DNA from: Candidatus Streptomyces philanthi
GTDB taxonomy: Bacteria > Actinomycetota > Actinomycetes > Streptomycetales > Streptomycetaceae
Assembly: GCA_018114805.1 (NCBI GenBank)
Contig: CP073042.1
Location: 2,604,001-2,668,000, forward strand
Length of the DNA: 64,000 nucleotides
Reading direction: 5' to 3'
How positions within the stretch are numbered: the stretch's first letter is position 1; each line of letters opens with the position of its first letter. Below, piece after piece: positions 49,605 to 59,693 of this stretch. A program made the position numbers and the translations under genes. The notes beneath the pieces are model-generated. The model was given only the letters and a program-made list of their open reading frames with translations, made no database searches and had not been told where the DNA came from.

Positions 49605-50039
49605 ATGGGGGTGACGTACAAGTACTTCGGCGCGCCCGACGGCGCCACCGCGGCCCGCGTCCCCATTTCGATGCGCCCCGAGGAACTGGGCGGCGACGAA
49701 CTCGGCCACGGCACGTTCACCAAGATCAAGCCGGAGACGATGGCCGCGATGGTCCTCACCGGCATCGAGGGCATACCGCTGCACAAGGTGCCCCCGCTGG
49801 AACTGGTCGTCCTCCACCCCGACTACGCCGTGGTCAAGCTCCCCATGACCGTCGTCGACCCGCTCCGCGGCGTCGGCGAGGAGGCCGTGGGCGCCGCGGC
49901 GTTCATCTGGTCCACGGTCCCCGACCGCGGCGGCCCCCGGGACGCGTACGGGGTCTACCAACTGCTGCACGAGTGGCAGGACTTCTCCCACCGGCTGCAC
50001 GAGGCGGGGCACCATGCGTACTGCCTGGTGTGGCCGTGA
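49605..50039 (+). CDS. Conserved actinobacterial hypothetical protein
   Basis: 144 residues from the ATG at 49605 (MGVTYKYFGAPDGATAARVP), chosen because the upstream in-frame sequence is Gly/Arg low complexity. MRPEELGGDELGHGTFTKIK, VVLHPDYAVVKLPMTVVDPL and YGVYQLLHEWQDFSHRLHEA read like a globular soluble protein without signal or helix. I do not recognise a named domain. The frame is intact and ends at a UUCG hairpin terminator. Confidence 0.65.
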   Translation: MGVTYKYFGAPDGATAARVPISMRPEELGGDELGHGTFTKIKPETMAAMVLTGIEGIPLHKVPPLELVVLHPDYAVVKLPMTVVDPLRGVGEEAVGAAAFIWSTVPDRGGPRDAYGVYQLLHEWQDFSHRLHEAGHHAYCLVWP

Positions 50040-50077
50040 GCCGGGCCGAGCCACTGAGCTGAACCATCGCCGGTAGC

Positions 50078-50105
50078 GGGCGGGGCCTTCGGGCCTCGCC
50101 CTTTT
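50078..50105 (+). terminator. UUCG-tetraloop terminator
   Basis: GGGCGGGGCC and GGCCTCGCCC pair (one G-U) around TTCG, followed by TTTT. A textbook intrinsic terminator 39 bases past the stop at 50039. The further ~265 bases to the next gene (50106-50372) contain no gene; the A+T-richer end at 50330-50372 probably holds its promoter. Confidence 0.88.
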
Positions 50106-50372
50106 GGCGTGTGCGTGTGGCGTGGCGGTGGGCGGCGTAGGGGGCGACCGCCACGGTCACCTCTGCCCGGCGGCCCGAGGTAGCGCGGACACGCCCCGCC
50201 GGGTGGGCCTCGCCACGACGCCCGCCCGCGCACCGCCCGCCCCGTGAAGCCTCCCGTCCCCCGCCGACGCGGGCAACGGCAACCGCACGAAGAACCCTCC
50301 CCGAGCCAACGTCGACGCTCTCTACGCTCCCCTTCTTGTTAAAGTGACAGGAACTGAAGTAGCTTGAGAGCC

Positions 50373-51136
50373 ATGGAAGTTGATGACTGGTCACCTCCAC
50401 TCGTCCTCCTCACGGTCGATCTCGTGATCCTGACGCTGCGCGAGGGACGCCTGTGCGTTCTGCTCGTCAAACGGGGCGAAGATCCTTTTCAGGGCATGCT
50501 GGCCCTGCCTGGCGGGTTCCTCAATCACGACGGTGAGGAAATCCTGGACGCGGCCCACCGGGAACTGAGCGAGGAAACCGCCCTGACCGCCGGCTGGGTG
50601 CATCTCGAACAGTTGGCCATCTACGGCGACGTGGGCCGCGACCGGCGAGGGCGGGTCGTTTCCGTGGCCCATCTGGCGATCGCGCCGGGCCTTCCGGAAC
50701 CGATCGCGGGAACGGACGCCATCGCGGGAACGGACGCCATGGATGCCGCGTGCATTCTCACAGAAGCTGCCCTCTCCGGTGAGGTCGGGCTGGCCTTCGA
50801 CCACCACCGCATTCTAACGGACGGCATCGAACGTGCCCGCACCAAGCTCGAATTCTCGGCACTGGCCACGGCGTTCTGCGGAGAACTCTTCACCATCGTC
50901 GAGCTTCAGCAGGTGTACGAGGCGGTCTGGGGCACGAAAACTCGACACCCGCAATTTCTACCGGAAAGTCCAGGCCGTGAAGGGGTTCATCGTCACCGCC
51001 GGCTCGGGGCGCCGGGCCACGGGAGGACGGCCCGCGCGGCTTTACCGGGCCGGGCTGAAGACGGTGTTGTCTCCGCCGCTGATCCGGCCGGTACCGCCCG
51101 CGTCGGAAAGAAGACACGAGAACGGAGAGCGAGTAG
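50373..51136 (+). CDS. NUDIX domain plus winged-helix regulator (NrtR-like), frameshifted
   Basis: The ATG at 50373 starts MEVDDWSPPLVLLTVDLVIL. The NUDIX box is complete in outline, from GGFLNHDGEEILDAAH to RELSEETAL. This is followed by YGDVGRDRRGRVVSVAHLAI and, in the C-terminal third, a winged helix (TRNFYRKVQAVKGFIVTAGS). NrtR regulators use a NUDIX domain to bind ADP-ribose-type ligands and control NAD metabolism; here no NAD gene is adjacent. One-base shifts near 50940 and 51095 are needed to reach the TAG at 51134-51136, which touches the next ATG. It is the first gene of a four-gene unit and may be its sensor-regulator. Confidence 0.75.
50703..50738. repeat. 18-bp in-frame tandem duplication in the NUDIX gene
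   Basis: atcgcgggaacggacgcc occurs twice in succession, encoding IAGTDA twice. The copies are identical, so the duplication is recent. Confidence 0.9.
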
Positions 51137-52316
51137 ATGTCGAATGGCCTGGTGGTGGTTCTCACCGCCCTCAATCTCGAGTACCAGGCCGTGCGCCAGA
51201 AACTGGCCGACCCACAGGTACGCTGACACGAGCGCGGGACGCGGTTCGAAGTGGGAACCGTGCGGGGCACCTCGTGTCGTGTCGCACTCGGCCTGACGAG
51301 CAAGGGAAACCACTCCGCCGCGGTGATCGCCGAGCGCGCGATTCAGGAGTTCTCGCCAGTGGCCGTGTTGTTCGTCCGGTGTCGCCGGTGCCCTGTGGGA
51401 AACCGCCAGGCTGGGCGACGTGGTGATGGCGACCGACGTGTACGCGTACCACGGCGGGACCAGCGAGGAGGACGGCCGCAAGGCACACCCCCGAGTGTGG
51501 GAGGCGGCGCACGGCATCGGCCAGCTCGGCTCGCATCTGGCTCGCCTGAACGACTGGGCCGACGAAACACCAGGTCACGGGCGCGCACCGCAGGTGCGCT
51601 TCGGCGCGGTCGCCGCCGGCGAGGTCGTACAGGACTCGCGGATCTCGGCCGACGCGCAGTGGATTCGGCAGCACTACAACGACGCGCTCGCGATCGAGAT
51701 GGAGGCCGCCGGCGTGGCGCAGGCCGAGCATCTCAACGGGGCGCCGGTGGCGATCATCCGGGGCATCAGCGACCGGGCGGACGGCACGAAGAGCAGCGCC
51801 AAGGACCGGAACTGGCAACCACGGGCCGCGGCGAACGCGGCGGCGTTCGGCATCCGGCTGGCCGTGGAGCTGATGCAGGAACAGGAGCAGATCGCCATGG
51901 CCCAGGTGGACAGGGCCCATGGGGACGAGGCTCAGGCGGCCGACCGGCACGCGGACCAGATAAGCAACACCGCTCACAACAGCACCGTGGGCATCATGGC
52001 CGGTTCGGTCAGGGAGAGCAGCGTGCACGTGAACGCCGCCCCGAAGGTCTCCAGTGCGACGGACCTCGTCGCGGAGCTGGACGGTTTCCACGAGCGCCTG
52101 GAGCGTCACCACGCCGAGGGCACCCTCGACGCGGACACCTACCGGGAGGCGCTGGCCGAGCTGGGACTGGCCCGTCAGGGCGGCGCGGGAGCGCTCATCG
52201 GAATCCGCGAAGAAGGCGACCATGGCACTCAAGCGGTTGCGCGGCCTCGTCGCGGAGTCTCCCGCTTTGGTGGCTATGCTGGCACCGCGGTCGTGGCGGC
52301 GGGGGCCTTATCGTGA
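51137..52316 (+). pseudogene. Nucleosidase/phosphorylase-like effector with C-terminal adaptor segment
   Basis: The ATG at 51137 abuts the previous stop. MSNGLVVVLTALNLEYQAVR begins a fold like MTA/SAH nucleosidases; AALGLTSKGNHSAAV-type and FVGVAGALWETARLGDVVMA, YAYHGGTSEEDG, FGAVAAGEVVQDSR and ALAIEMEAAGVAQAEHLNGA are the phosphorylase signatures, and IRGISDRADG carries the catalytic Asp. A C-terminal ~100 residues add HNSTVGIMAGSVRESSVHV and a helical segment ending REALAELGLAR. TGA at 51224-51226 (after DPQVR) and an extra C near 51378 interrupt it. Such nucleosidases act as effectors in bacterial conflict systems as well as in methionine salvage; the adaptor segment favours the former. 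Confidence 0.7.
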
Positions 52317-54184
52317 ACGACGGCGGTTTCACGCACAATTCGGCCGCCGACTCCACCGTCGGAATCCAGGCCGAGACCGTACACAACTCCAACGTGTACT
52401 TCGTCCACCCAGACGCGTCGCCTCAGGAGAAATACAGGGTCGGCGTGCGGTTTCTGGAGGACGGCGTTCCCAGCCGCGCCCGCGACATGATCAGTGACGC
52501 GATCGCCCACGGGTACAACAACGCGACGGTCCGTTTCCACTGGGTGCTTTCCATGCTCAGCGCACGCGCCTACCACGAACTCAGCACCGCGAACGGCGAG
52601 ACAGGCCGCGTACTGGAACGGTTGCGGGCCCTGTCACCGCACCACCGTGACGCGATCCTCCACCACCTCGGCCACGTGCTCACCGGAGGGCTGAAGGACA
52701 GCCTGTGGGTCGAGAACCGCGAGCGGGTCGAGGCGGCCCGCTTTCAGCAACCAACGGGCCCAGCGGGTCTGGGCCTACTTCGAGCCCGAACCAATCGGGC
52801 CGCGGGCCATGCCGCCCCGTCCGAGCACCGCTGCCGCCGCCCGGTCGGCCCTCCCCGTACGAGCCGGCCTCTTCCGTGCTCGTCACGGCGGCCCTCTGGC
52901 TCCTGGCGCTGGTCGCGGACCCGGCCGCGGCGGTAATCGAGCTGGCGGTGACGCTCGGCGCGGGCCTGGCCGCGGCCCACTTCGGCCGCCCCTGGTGGTA
53001 CGAGAACCACCGGACGGAGATCAGGGACCATGAGTCCCCGGCCCAGGACGCGGCCGAGCCCGCCTCCACCGGGGGCGGGTTCACCCAAAGCGTCCGTCAT
53101 TCGTTCCACCATTACTTCAGTTTGCGCGTACCCCGCGAGTTCGCCCCCCGCGAATGGCTCGACCACACCGCCGAGATCCGCGACAGCCTGGCCGCGGAGA
53201 TCGCGCTCTTGTACCGCGAGAGCCGCGTCACCGTCGACCGGGTCAACTGGCTGATCCGCTATCTCGCCGAGGACGCTCGAAACCGTCACAACAACGGCAC
53301 CCTGTTCGATCGCCGCCACCAGAACGAGACACCCGTGAGGGCGAAGGCGCTGTGCGTGGGCGGCCTCGTCCTTCTCGGCCTCACGGCTGTGGCCGTGCTC
53401 AGAACCGTGGCCTCGGGTGCCGGCGCGACTCAGACGCCGCTGGCCGTCCTGTGCCATGGTCGGCGCGGTCTGGTCCGGGCGCGCGGGCGCATCGTCGTGG
53501 CTGGCGGCCCGGGCGGAGGAGCGTCGGCTGAGCGAGGAGACCAGGGAGTACCAGGAGCGGTTGGCCGAACGGCAGGTAGCATACCGGAACTGGAAGTCGT
53601 TCCTGGACGCCACCCGGCCCAGCGAACTGGAAATGGAGACCTGGCTCACCTGCGACAAGACGTTGTTCGTCGACGAAGCCCTCCGCCATTACCAGCTCAC
53701 CTGGCGGGACCTGATCTCCCACACCATCCTGATGACACCCGCACGCCCCTACAAGCGGGGGCGGGTGAGGGGCGGCCCGTGGCGGTACTCGCGCTACAGC
53801 TTCCGCCTCTTCCTGGTCACCCAGGACGGCATTCGTGAAATCAGCAAGGAGTTCGACTTCACCGACGCGAAGCGCGAGAACGAACAACGCAGCAACTACC
53901 GGTTCGACGCGTTGTCCTCCGTACAGGTCACGGAACACACCCGGGCCGGCTACGACCTGGAGCTGGTCCTCACGAACGGGCCGGCCAGGAGCATCCGCGT
54001 CAAGGACGCCGACACCCATCAACTGACGCCGGAAGAGAACCCCCAGGAAATCGCCGACATCAACCTCAACGCGGCTGGCTTCATCCACGCCTTCCGCCTC
54101 CTGGAGGGAATCGCGGCGGACGGAAAGGGGTGGATCGAGCACATCAAACCCACCAACCTGCCGCCGTTCCGCGTTGCCGACTGA
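52222..54184 (+). pseudogene. Large multi-helix membrane protein sharing the adaptor motif, frameshifted
   Basis: The ATG at 52222 overlaps the nucleosidase end. MALKRLRGLVAESPALVAML leads into a helix (GTAVVAAGAL, broken by two small indels near 52290 and 52308). Next come HNSAADSTVGIQAETVHNSN and VYFVHPDASPQEKYRVGVRF, a helical repeat-like region (RARDMISDAIAHGYNNATVR), and two helices around LVTAALWLLALVADPAAAVI. A soluble part with HTAEIRDSLAAEIALLYRES follows, then two more helices (KALCVGGLVLLGLTAVAVLR). The C-terminal beta-rich domain has WRYSRYSFRLFLVTQDGIRE and VQVTEHTRAGYDLELVLTNG. Frames change near 52750, 52860 and 53450. About 640 residues in all. I recognise no family; it is the probable partner of the nucleosidase. 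Confidence 0.6.
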
Positions 54185-54273
54185 GTCTTCCGGCGCTACC
54201 GGCCGGGCCGGGGCCAAAGCCCCGGCCCGCCCGCTCAACAACCCCAGCCGGGGGTCCGAGGTGAGGAAGGGCC

Positions 54274-54807
54274 GTGGCCGCGACAGAAGACATCACCGAG
54301 AGCAGACTGCTGCTGGCCGAGTACGACCGCATCAAGGAGGAGCAGAAGACCCGCATCGGATTCCGCGACAACCTGCTCTACTTCACGCTCACCGCGGTCA
54401 CCGCGATCCTGGCGACCACCGTCCACAGCGGGCAGCCCCAACTGCTGCTCGCCGTCCCCGTCGTCTGCCTCATCCTCGGCTGGACCTACCTGGTCAACGA
54501 CGAGAAGATCTCCGCAGTCGGCTGCTACATCCGCGAGCGGCTGGGGCCACGGCTGGCCGAACTCAGCGGCGCGCACGGCGCGGTGTTCGGCTGGGAGCTC
54601 TACCACCGGGACGACGCGAGCCGCACCACGCGCAAGCGGCTCCAGACCGCCGTGGACCTGTTCACGTACGCGGCGCTGCCGATGGTCTGTGTGACCGCGT
54701 TCTGGTGCTCCCCCGCCGCCCGGCCCCCACTCGTGCTCGTCTCCGCCGCGCAGACGCTGGCCCTGGCCGTACTGGGCTGGCAGTTCCTGCGCTACGCGGA
54801 GTGGTAG
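54274..54807 (+). CDS. Four-helix integral membrane protein with coiled N-terminus
   Basis: 177 residues from GTG at 54274 with GAGGAAGG upstream: VAATEDITESRLLLAEYDRI, KEEQKTRIGFRDNLLYFTLT, helices LTAVTAILATTVHSGQ and LLLAVPVVCLILGWTYLV, a 60-residue cytoplasmic part (CYIRERLGPRLAEL, VFGWELYHRDDAS) and two further helices (DLFTYAALPMVCVTAFWC, LVLVSAAQTLALAVLGWQF). Intact, ends with TAG. The layout resembles small membrane proteins (SLATT-like) tied to conflict systems, where they may form pores; resemblance only. Confidence 0.6.
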   Translation: MAATEDITESRLLLAEYDRIKEEQKTRIGFRDNLLYFTLTAVTAILATTVHSGQPQLLLAVPVVCLILGWTYLVNDEKISAVGCYIRERLGPRLAELSGAHGAVFGWELYHRDDASRTTRKRLQTAVDLFTYAALPMVCVTAFWCSPAARPPLVLVSAAQTLALAVLGWQFLRYAEW

Positions 54808-57324
54808 GGCGGCTGTGCCCAACCGCTCTCCGTGCCACGCCCCTTCTCGGCCGCTCCCCCTACCCCAGGCGCTGCTTCGCCATCGCCGACGGTCCGCCCG
54901 TCGTCGGTGGTGCCGCGTGGGGGTCGGTGGGGGCGGAGGCGGTGGTGGTCGGGGCGGGGCTGAGGGGTGCCTCGGGAGGGCTCGATCAGGGTGAGGCGGG
55001 CGGCGGCGGTCTTGTACAGGGGTTGTTTGGAGACCGGGTCCCAGTCGGTGACGGTGGTCTCGTTCACGGCCCGGCCGGCGGCCCCGTCCGGGCCCGGGCC
55101 CTCGTGGGTGTCCCAGTAGCCGTAATGGAACGGCAGGAACACCATGCCGTCGCGGATGTCGGTGATCCGCAGCCGGCCGCGTACGGACCCGCGGGGGCTG
55201 GTGGCCTCGACCAGGTCGCCCTCGGCAACGCCGTGCCGGCGGGCCTCCGCGGCGGAGAGCTCCACCACACCTCGGGGGCCGCGGCGTTCAACTGCGGGGC
55301 GCGGCCGGTCTTGGTGCGGGTGTGGAAGTGGTAAAGGGTGCGGCCGGTGTTGAGTTGGAGGGGATACGCCGGGTCCGGGGGCTGGTGCGGTGGGACGTAC
55401 GCGGCCGACCTGAGGACAGCCCTGCCCTCGGGGTTGAGTTCCCGGTAGGCGGCCTCGGACGCCGGGTCGCCGCTGGTCAGGTCCTTGCCGTACGACTCGC
55501 AGGCGTCGGGGGCGGCCCAGGTGATGCCGTCGGTGTAGAGCCGTTCGGTGCCGTCGGGGTGGGTCCGGGTGACGGGCCACTGGATGCCGTCGGCGTCCCG
55601 TAGCCGCTCGTAGCTCAGGCCGGTGTAGTCGCAGGGCCGGCCGCGGCTGCACTCCTGCCAGGCCGTGAACGCCGACTCGGCGTCGTGCCAGCCGACCAGG
55701 GGGTGGCCGTCCCGGTCGCGGAAGTCCATCCGGCGGGCGTAGTCGAGCCAGATGTCCAGGTCCGGGCGGGCGTCGCCGGGTGGGTCGACGGCCTTGTCGG
55801 AGTGGTGCACGGTGGGGTCGGAGTTGGTGAACGTGCCGGTATTCTCGGCCCAGATGGCGGCGGGCAGGACGGCGTCCGCCAGGCGGGCGGTCTCGGTCAG
55901 GTACAGGTCCTGGACGACGGTGAAGCAGGCGCCGCTGGCCGAGGATCGCGCGGACGCGGCGCAGTTCGGGCAGGGAGACCGCGGGGTTGCTGCCGGAGAT
56001 CGACAACATGCGGATCGAGGCCTGCTCGGCCTTGCGGAAGATCTCCATCGCCGGGGTGGGGGGCGCGTCGTGCGGGATGCGGTCGGGGTCGACGTTCCAG
56101 ACCCGGGCGAGGTCGGCGACGTGCCCCGGGGTTCTGCCAGTTGCGGAAGCCCGGCAGGTCGCCATTGGCGCCGCACTCACGGGTGTTCTGGGCGGTGGGC
56201 TGGCCGTTCATCTGGAGGACGCCGCAGCCGGGGCGGCCGAGCATGCCGCGGATCAACTGGAGGTTGTTGACCTGGCAGGCGGTCGCGGTGGGCCTGGTGC
56301 GACTGGTAGACGCCCTGGAGCACGGTGGACAGCAGTCGCTCGGCGCCGCCGAGGATCTCGGCGGCCTCGCGCAGGCTCCGTGCGGGCACGTCGCAGATGC
56401 CGGCGGCCCACTCCGGGGTGCAGCCGGCGACGCGTTCGGCGAGTTCGGCGAAGCCGACGGTGTGCGCGGCCACGAACGCGTGGTCCACCCGGTCGGTGTG
56501 GATGACCTCGTGCAGCAGCGCGTTGAGCAGCGCCAGGTTGGTTCCGGCGCGCGGCGCGCGGCGCGAGGTGGACGCTCGCGTGGCGGGCGACCTGGGTGGG
56601 GCGCGGGTCGACGCAGACCAACCGTGGCGGGTCGGTGCCGGCGAGCCGGTCCAGGACGCGCATCCACAGCACCGGCTGCGTCTCGGCCATGTTGTGCCCG
56701 AACAGCGCGATGGTGTCGGCGTGGTCGACGTCCGCGTACGAGGCGGGGTGGCCGTCGCAGCCGAAGGTCTGCTTCAGCGCCTCGGCCGCGGTCGCCGTGC
56801 ACAGCCGGGTGTTGCCGTCCAGGTGGTTGGTGCCGATGCCGGCGTGGGCGATGACCGACAGCGTGTTAGTACTCCTCCAGGTAGAGCTGCCCGCTGGTGT
56901 AGAAGCCGAGCGCGTCCGCGCCCTGGTCGGCCAGCAGTTCCCGGGTGCGGTCGGTGATCCGCTCCATCGCCGTGTCCCAGTCGCAGGGCACGAGGCGGTC
57001 CCCGCTGCGTACGAGCGGGGTGCTCAGCCGGTCGCGGGAGTGGTTCGCCTGCCAGCCGAACAGGTCCTTGGGGCCGAGCCGCCCGTGGTTCACCCGGTCC
57101 CCGGCCCGGCCGCGCACGCCGACGATCCGGTCGCCGGCGACCGCGACGTCCAGCGCGTCCCCGTTGGAGTGGAGGATGGAGGCGGTCGGCACCCACCGCT
57201 CCACGGCGTCGGCCGTCACGCCGGGCTCCAGGTACGTGTCGACGCGGACCGACCAGGTGCCCCCACGGTCGTACGGCGTGCGCTCGCCCCAGGGCTGGGC
57301 GATCCGGTCCACCTCGGGCTGCAT
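54792..57324 (-). pseudogene. Molybdopterin-dependent oxidoreductase, multiple frameshifts, no Fe-S ligands
   Basis: About 790 residues of the DMSO-reductase superfamily. The ATG at 57322-57324 gives MQPEVDRIAQPWGERTPYDR. Further pieces in several frames: LGPKDLFGWQANHSRD, FYTSGQLYLEEY, QVNNLQLIRGMLGRPGCGVL, MNGQPTAQNTRECGANGDLP, RMLSISGSNPAVSLPELRRV, VVQDLYLTETARLADAVLPA, NTGTFTNSDPTVHHSDKAVD, LYHFHTRTKTGRAPQLNAAA and FLPFHYGYWDTHEGPGPDG. Frame changes occur near 56870, 56690, 56260, 56150, 55950 and 55240. Cys positions that bind [4Fe-4S] in NasA/FdhF relatives read S/H/D/G (TASILHSNGDALD, HGRLGPKD). The 3' end overlaps the convergent membrane-protein gene. Substrate unknown. Confidence 0.75.
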
Positions 57325-57614
57325 ATTCGACCTCCGCGTTCCGTTCCAGGGGGCGGCGTTCCGGCGGCGGGCGCGCGGCGCGTTCCGCGCCCGGGGCCGG
57401 AACGCCGCGCGCCGTGCCCGCCGCCCACTGTGGCGCACCGCCGTCGGCATCGGGTGTCACGCGCGGCCGGGCGCCGGCCCCATCCCCCGCACGGCGTACG
57501 CGCGCTCGCGCGGGCACGGGTAGGGCCTCCGGACCAGCCGGTCCGTCGTCCCGTCAGTGCGGGTCGCGTCCGGTGCGCGTTCCCGTGACGCGGGGTCCGG
57601 TGACGCGGGGCTCG

Positions 57615-58089
57615 TCAGGCAGTCGTGCCGGCGTCGCCCGGGCGGATGCGGCCGCGCCAACCGCCGTTGGTGCCGCCGCGCTCGACGAACTCCTTGAAGC
57701 GGTTCAGGTCACCCGTCACCCGGCGGCTGATGACGCCCAGCGCGTCCGCGCCCTTCTCGGCGACGCCGGTGGACTAGACGTCCATCGTCAGCTCCACCCG
57801 GGTGCGGGTCTCGTCCAGCCGCTCGAAGCCGGACCGTGCCGCGCTGCTGGGTGTCGCCGTCGACGGTCCGCCAGGTGATCAGGTCGTCCTGGAGCTGGTC
57901 GACGATCTCCGTGTTGAACTCGCGCCGCACGCCGCCGATAGTGGTGGTCCAGTGGTTGTGTCGGTCGTCGAGCTGCCTGACCTCCTCGACCCCCTCCATG
58001 AAGCACGGGAACTCCTCGAACTGCGTCCACTGGTCGTACGCCTTGCTCAGCGGAACCGCCACCTCGACCGCTTCCTTGACGGTGCTCAC
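57615..58089 (-). pseudogene. SRPBCC-family (cyclase/dehydrase-like) protein, disrupted
   Basis: GTG at 58087-58089: VSTVKEAVEVAVPLSKAYDQ, WTQFEEFPCFMEGVEEVRQL, HNHWTTTIGGVRREFNTEIV, WRTVDGDTQQRGTVR. This is the START-like cavity family common in Streptomyces with polyketide-cyclase annotation. A shift near 57835 is followed by RTRVELTMDV, an in-frame TAG at 57774-57776, and STGVAEKGADALGVISRRVT, GDLNRFKEFVERGG to TGA at 57615. About 155 residues corrected. Probably ligand-binding; no pathway context nearby. Confidence 0.75.
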
Positions 58090-58389
58090 GGAACCTCCTC
58101 GTCGGTTCGTCACGGGGCCGGCCGCCGTGGGCGGGCCGGCCCTTTCGAGGTGTGCACGACGCCGGGTACCCAGGATCGGCGCCTTGATGACCACCCGTTC
58201 CGTCGTCATCTCGCAGCTGGTCGGCAGGGGTTGGCGCGCCGTCGTCGGATACGCGCGCGTCGCGCGGCTGGGGGTCGGCCTCCGTGGTGTAGTTCGATTT
58301 GCGCCGGACGGGGAAGCGATCCGGACCCGTCAGGCCCGGTTGTGTGTTTCCCTGGCATCTCGTGTCATCCAGGGGGGCATCAGGAGTCC

Positions 58390-59574
58390 ATGAGGTTAAG
58401 CTTGCTCGACATCGGGTCGAACACCGTCCGACTTTCCGTGAGTGACACGAGGGACGGAGTGCCGCTCCCGGTCCACACCGCCAAGTGGAAGCTGCGGCTT
58501 TCCGAACACGTGGGGGCGCAGGGACAACTCGGCGAGGCGGCCACCGAGCGGCTGCTCACGGCGGTGCGGGCGGCGACGGAGACGGCCGCCCGGTGGGGCG
58601 CGCCGGAGCCGTTGGCGTTCGCCACCACCGTGGTACGCGAGGCGCCCGACCGGGCGAGGGTCCTGCGGACGGTGCGCGAGCGGACCGGGTTGAGCCTGCG
58701 GGTGCTCCCGGGCGAGGTGGAGGCCCATCTGACGTTCCTCGGGGCCCGGCGCTGGATGGGCTGGAGCGCGGGCCCGCTGTCCGTGTTCGACATCGGCGGC
58801 GGCTCGCTTGAGGTCGCCTTCGGCCGGGATCGGATGCCCGACTTCGCGGTCTCGCTGCCGCTGGGGGCGAACCGGCTCACCAACGAGTTCCTGCCCGCGG
58901 AGGACCCGCCGTCGGCCGCCGACATCGTCGCCCTGCGGCGCCGGGTGCGCCACCAGCTCCGCGACGTCGCCACGCGCATCCGCTGGGAGGCGCCGCACAC
59001 CTCGATCGCCGCCTCGCGCACGTTCCAGCAGTTGGCGCGGCTGTGCGGGGCGGCGCCCGGGCGGCGCGGCCCGTTCGTCAAGCGGGTGCTGCGCCGCCGT
59101 GACCTGCGCGTGGCGATCGACCGGTTGGCCGCGCTCCCCGCCGAGCAGCGGGCCGAACTCCCCGGCATCACCCGGCCCCGGGCCCGCCAGAGCCTGGCCG
59201 GCGCGGTCGTGGGCCACACGGCGATGAAGCTCAGCGGCGTGCACTCGCTGGTCATCTGCCCCTGGGCGGTGCGCGAGGGCATCCTGCTGCGCTACCTGGA
59301 GGACGGACCCGTCTGGTGGGCCGAGGTCGAGCACCCGGAGGCGGCCGGTTGGCCATCGGAGTCCGTGCCGCCCGTAGCGGCCACGCCACCGTGTCCGGAC
59401 GCGGGGACGCCGCCGGAGGCGGCTGCCTCGTCCCTGACACCGGCACCGGCACCGCCCCTGACCCAGCCGTCGGCCCTGGGGCACCCGCCTTCCCCGGGAC
59501 AGCCGTCGTCCCTGGGCGGTGCCGCCACGGGCCATCGCCCGCTGCGGGTCGCCCTCGCGCAGGCGAAGCGCTGA
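58390..59574 (+). CDS. Ppx/GppA-family exopolyphosphatase/pppGpp phosphatase
   Basis: About 394 residues, intact, ASKHA fold. Phosphate-1 loop MRLSLLDIGSNTVRLSVSD; LAFATTVVREAPDRARVL; GEVEAHLTFLGARRW; phosphate-2 FDIGGGSLEVAFGR; SLPLGANRLTNEF. The domain ends near residue 310, and a Pro/Ala/Ser-rich tail of ~80 residues follows. The family hydrolyses polyphosphate or the pentaphosphate alarmone; sequence alone cannot decide. Confidence 0.9.
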   Translation: MRLSLLDIGSNTVRLSVSDTRDGVPLPVHTAKWKLRLSEHVGAQGQLGEAATERLLTAVRAATETAARWGAPEPLAFATTVVREAPDRARVLRTVRERTGLSLRVLPGEVEAHLTFLGARRWMGWSAGPLSVFDIGGGSLEVAFGRDRMPDFAVSLPLGANRLTNEFLPAEDPPSAADIVALRRRVRHQLRDVATRIRWEAPHTSIAASRTFQQLARLCGAAPGRRGPFVKRVLRRRDLRVAIDRLAALPAEQRAELPGITRPRARQSLAGAVVGHTAMKLSGVHSLVICPWAVREGILLRYLEDGPVWWAEVEHPEAAGWPSESVPPVAATPPCPDAGTPPEAAASSLTPAPAPPLTQPSALGHPPSPGQPSSLGGAATGHRPLRVALAQAKR

Positions 59575-59693
59575 GGCCGGAACGCGCGGCGGGCGAAGCC
59601 CGAGGCGGAGGCGCGGGAGGTACGGGAGGCGTACGGGCATACGGGGCACCGAGGGAGTGCGCGGGCGTACGGGTTCGTACGGGTACGGGTGGC

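Noticed and set aside
49305..50054. Minus-strand 249-codon frame
   Set aside because: Antisense to the conserved hypothetical at 49605, whose plus-strand translation looks globular and ends at a proper terminator.
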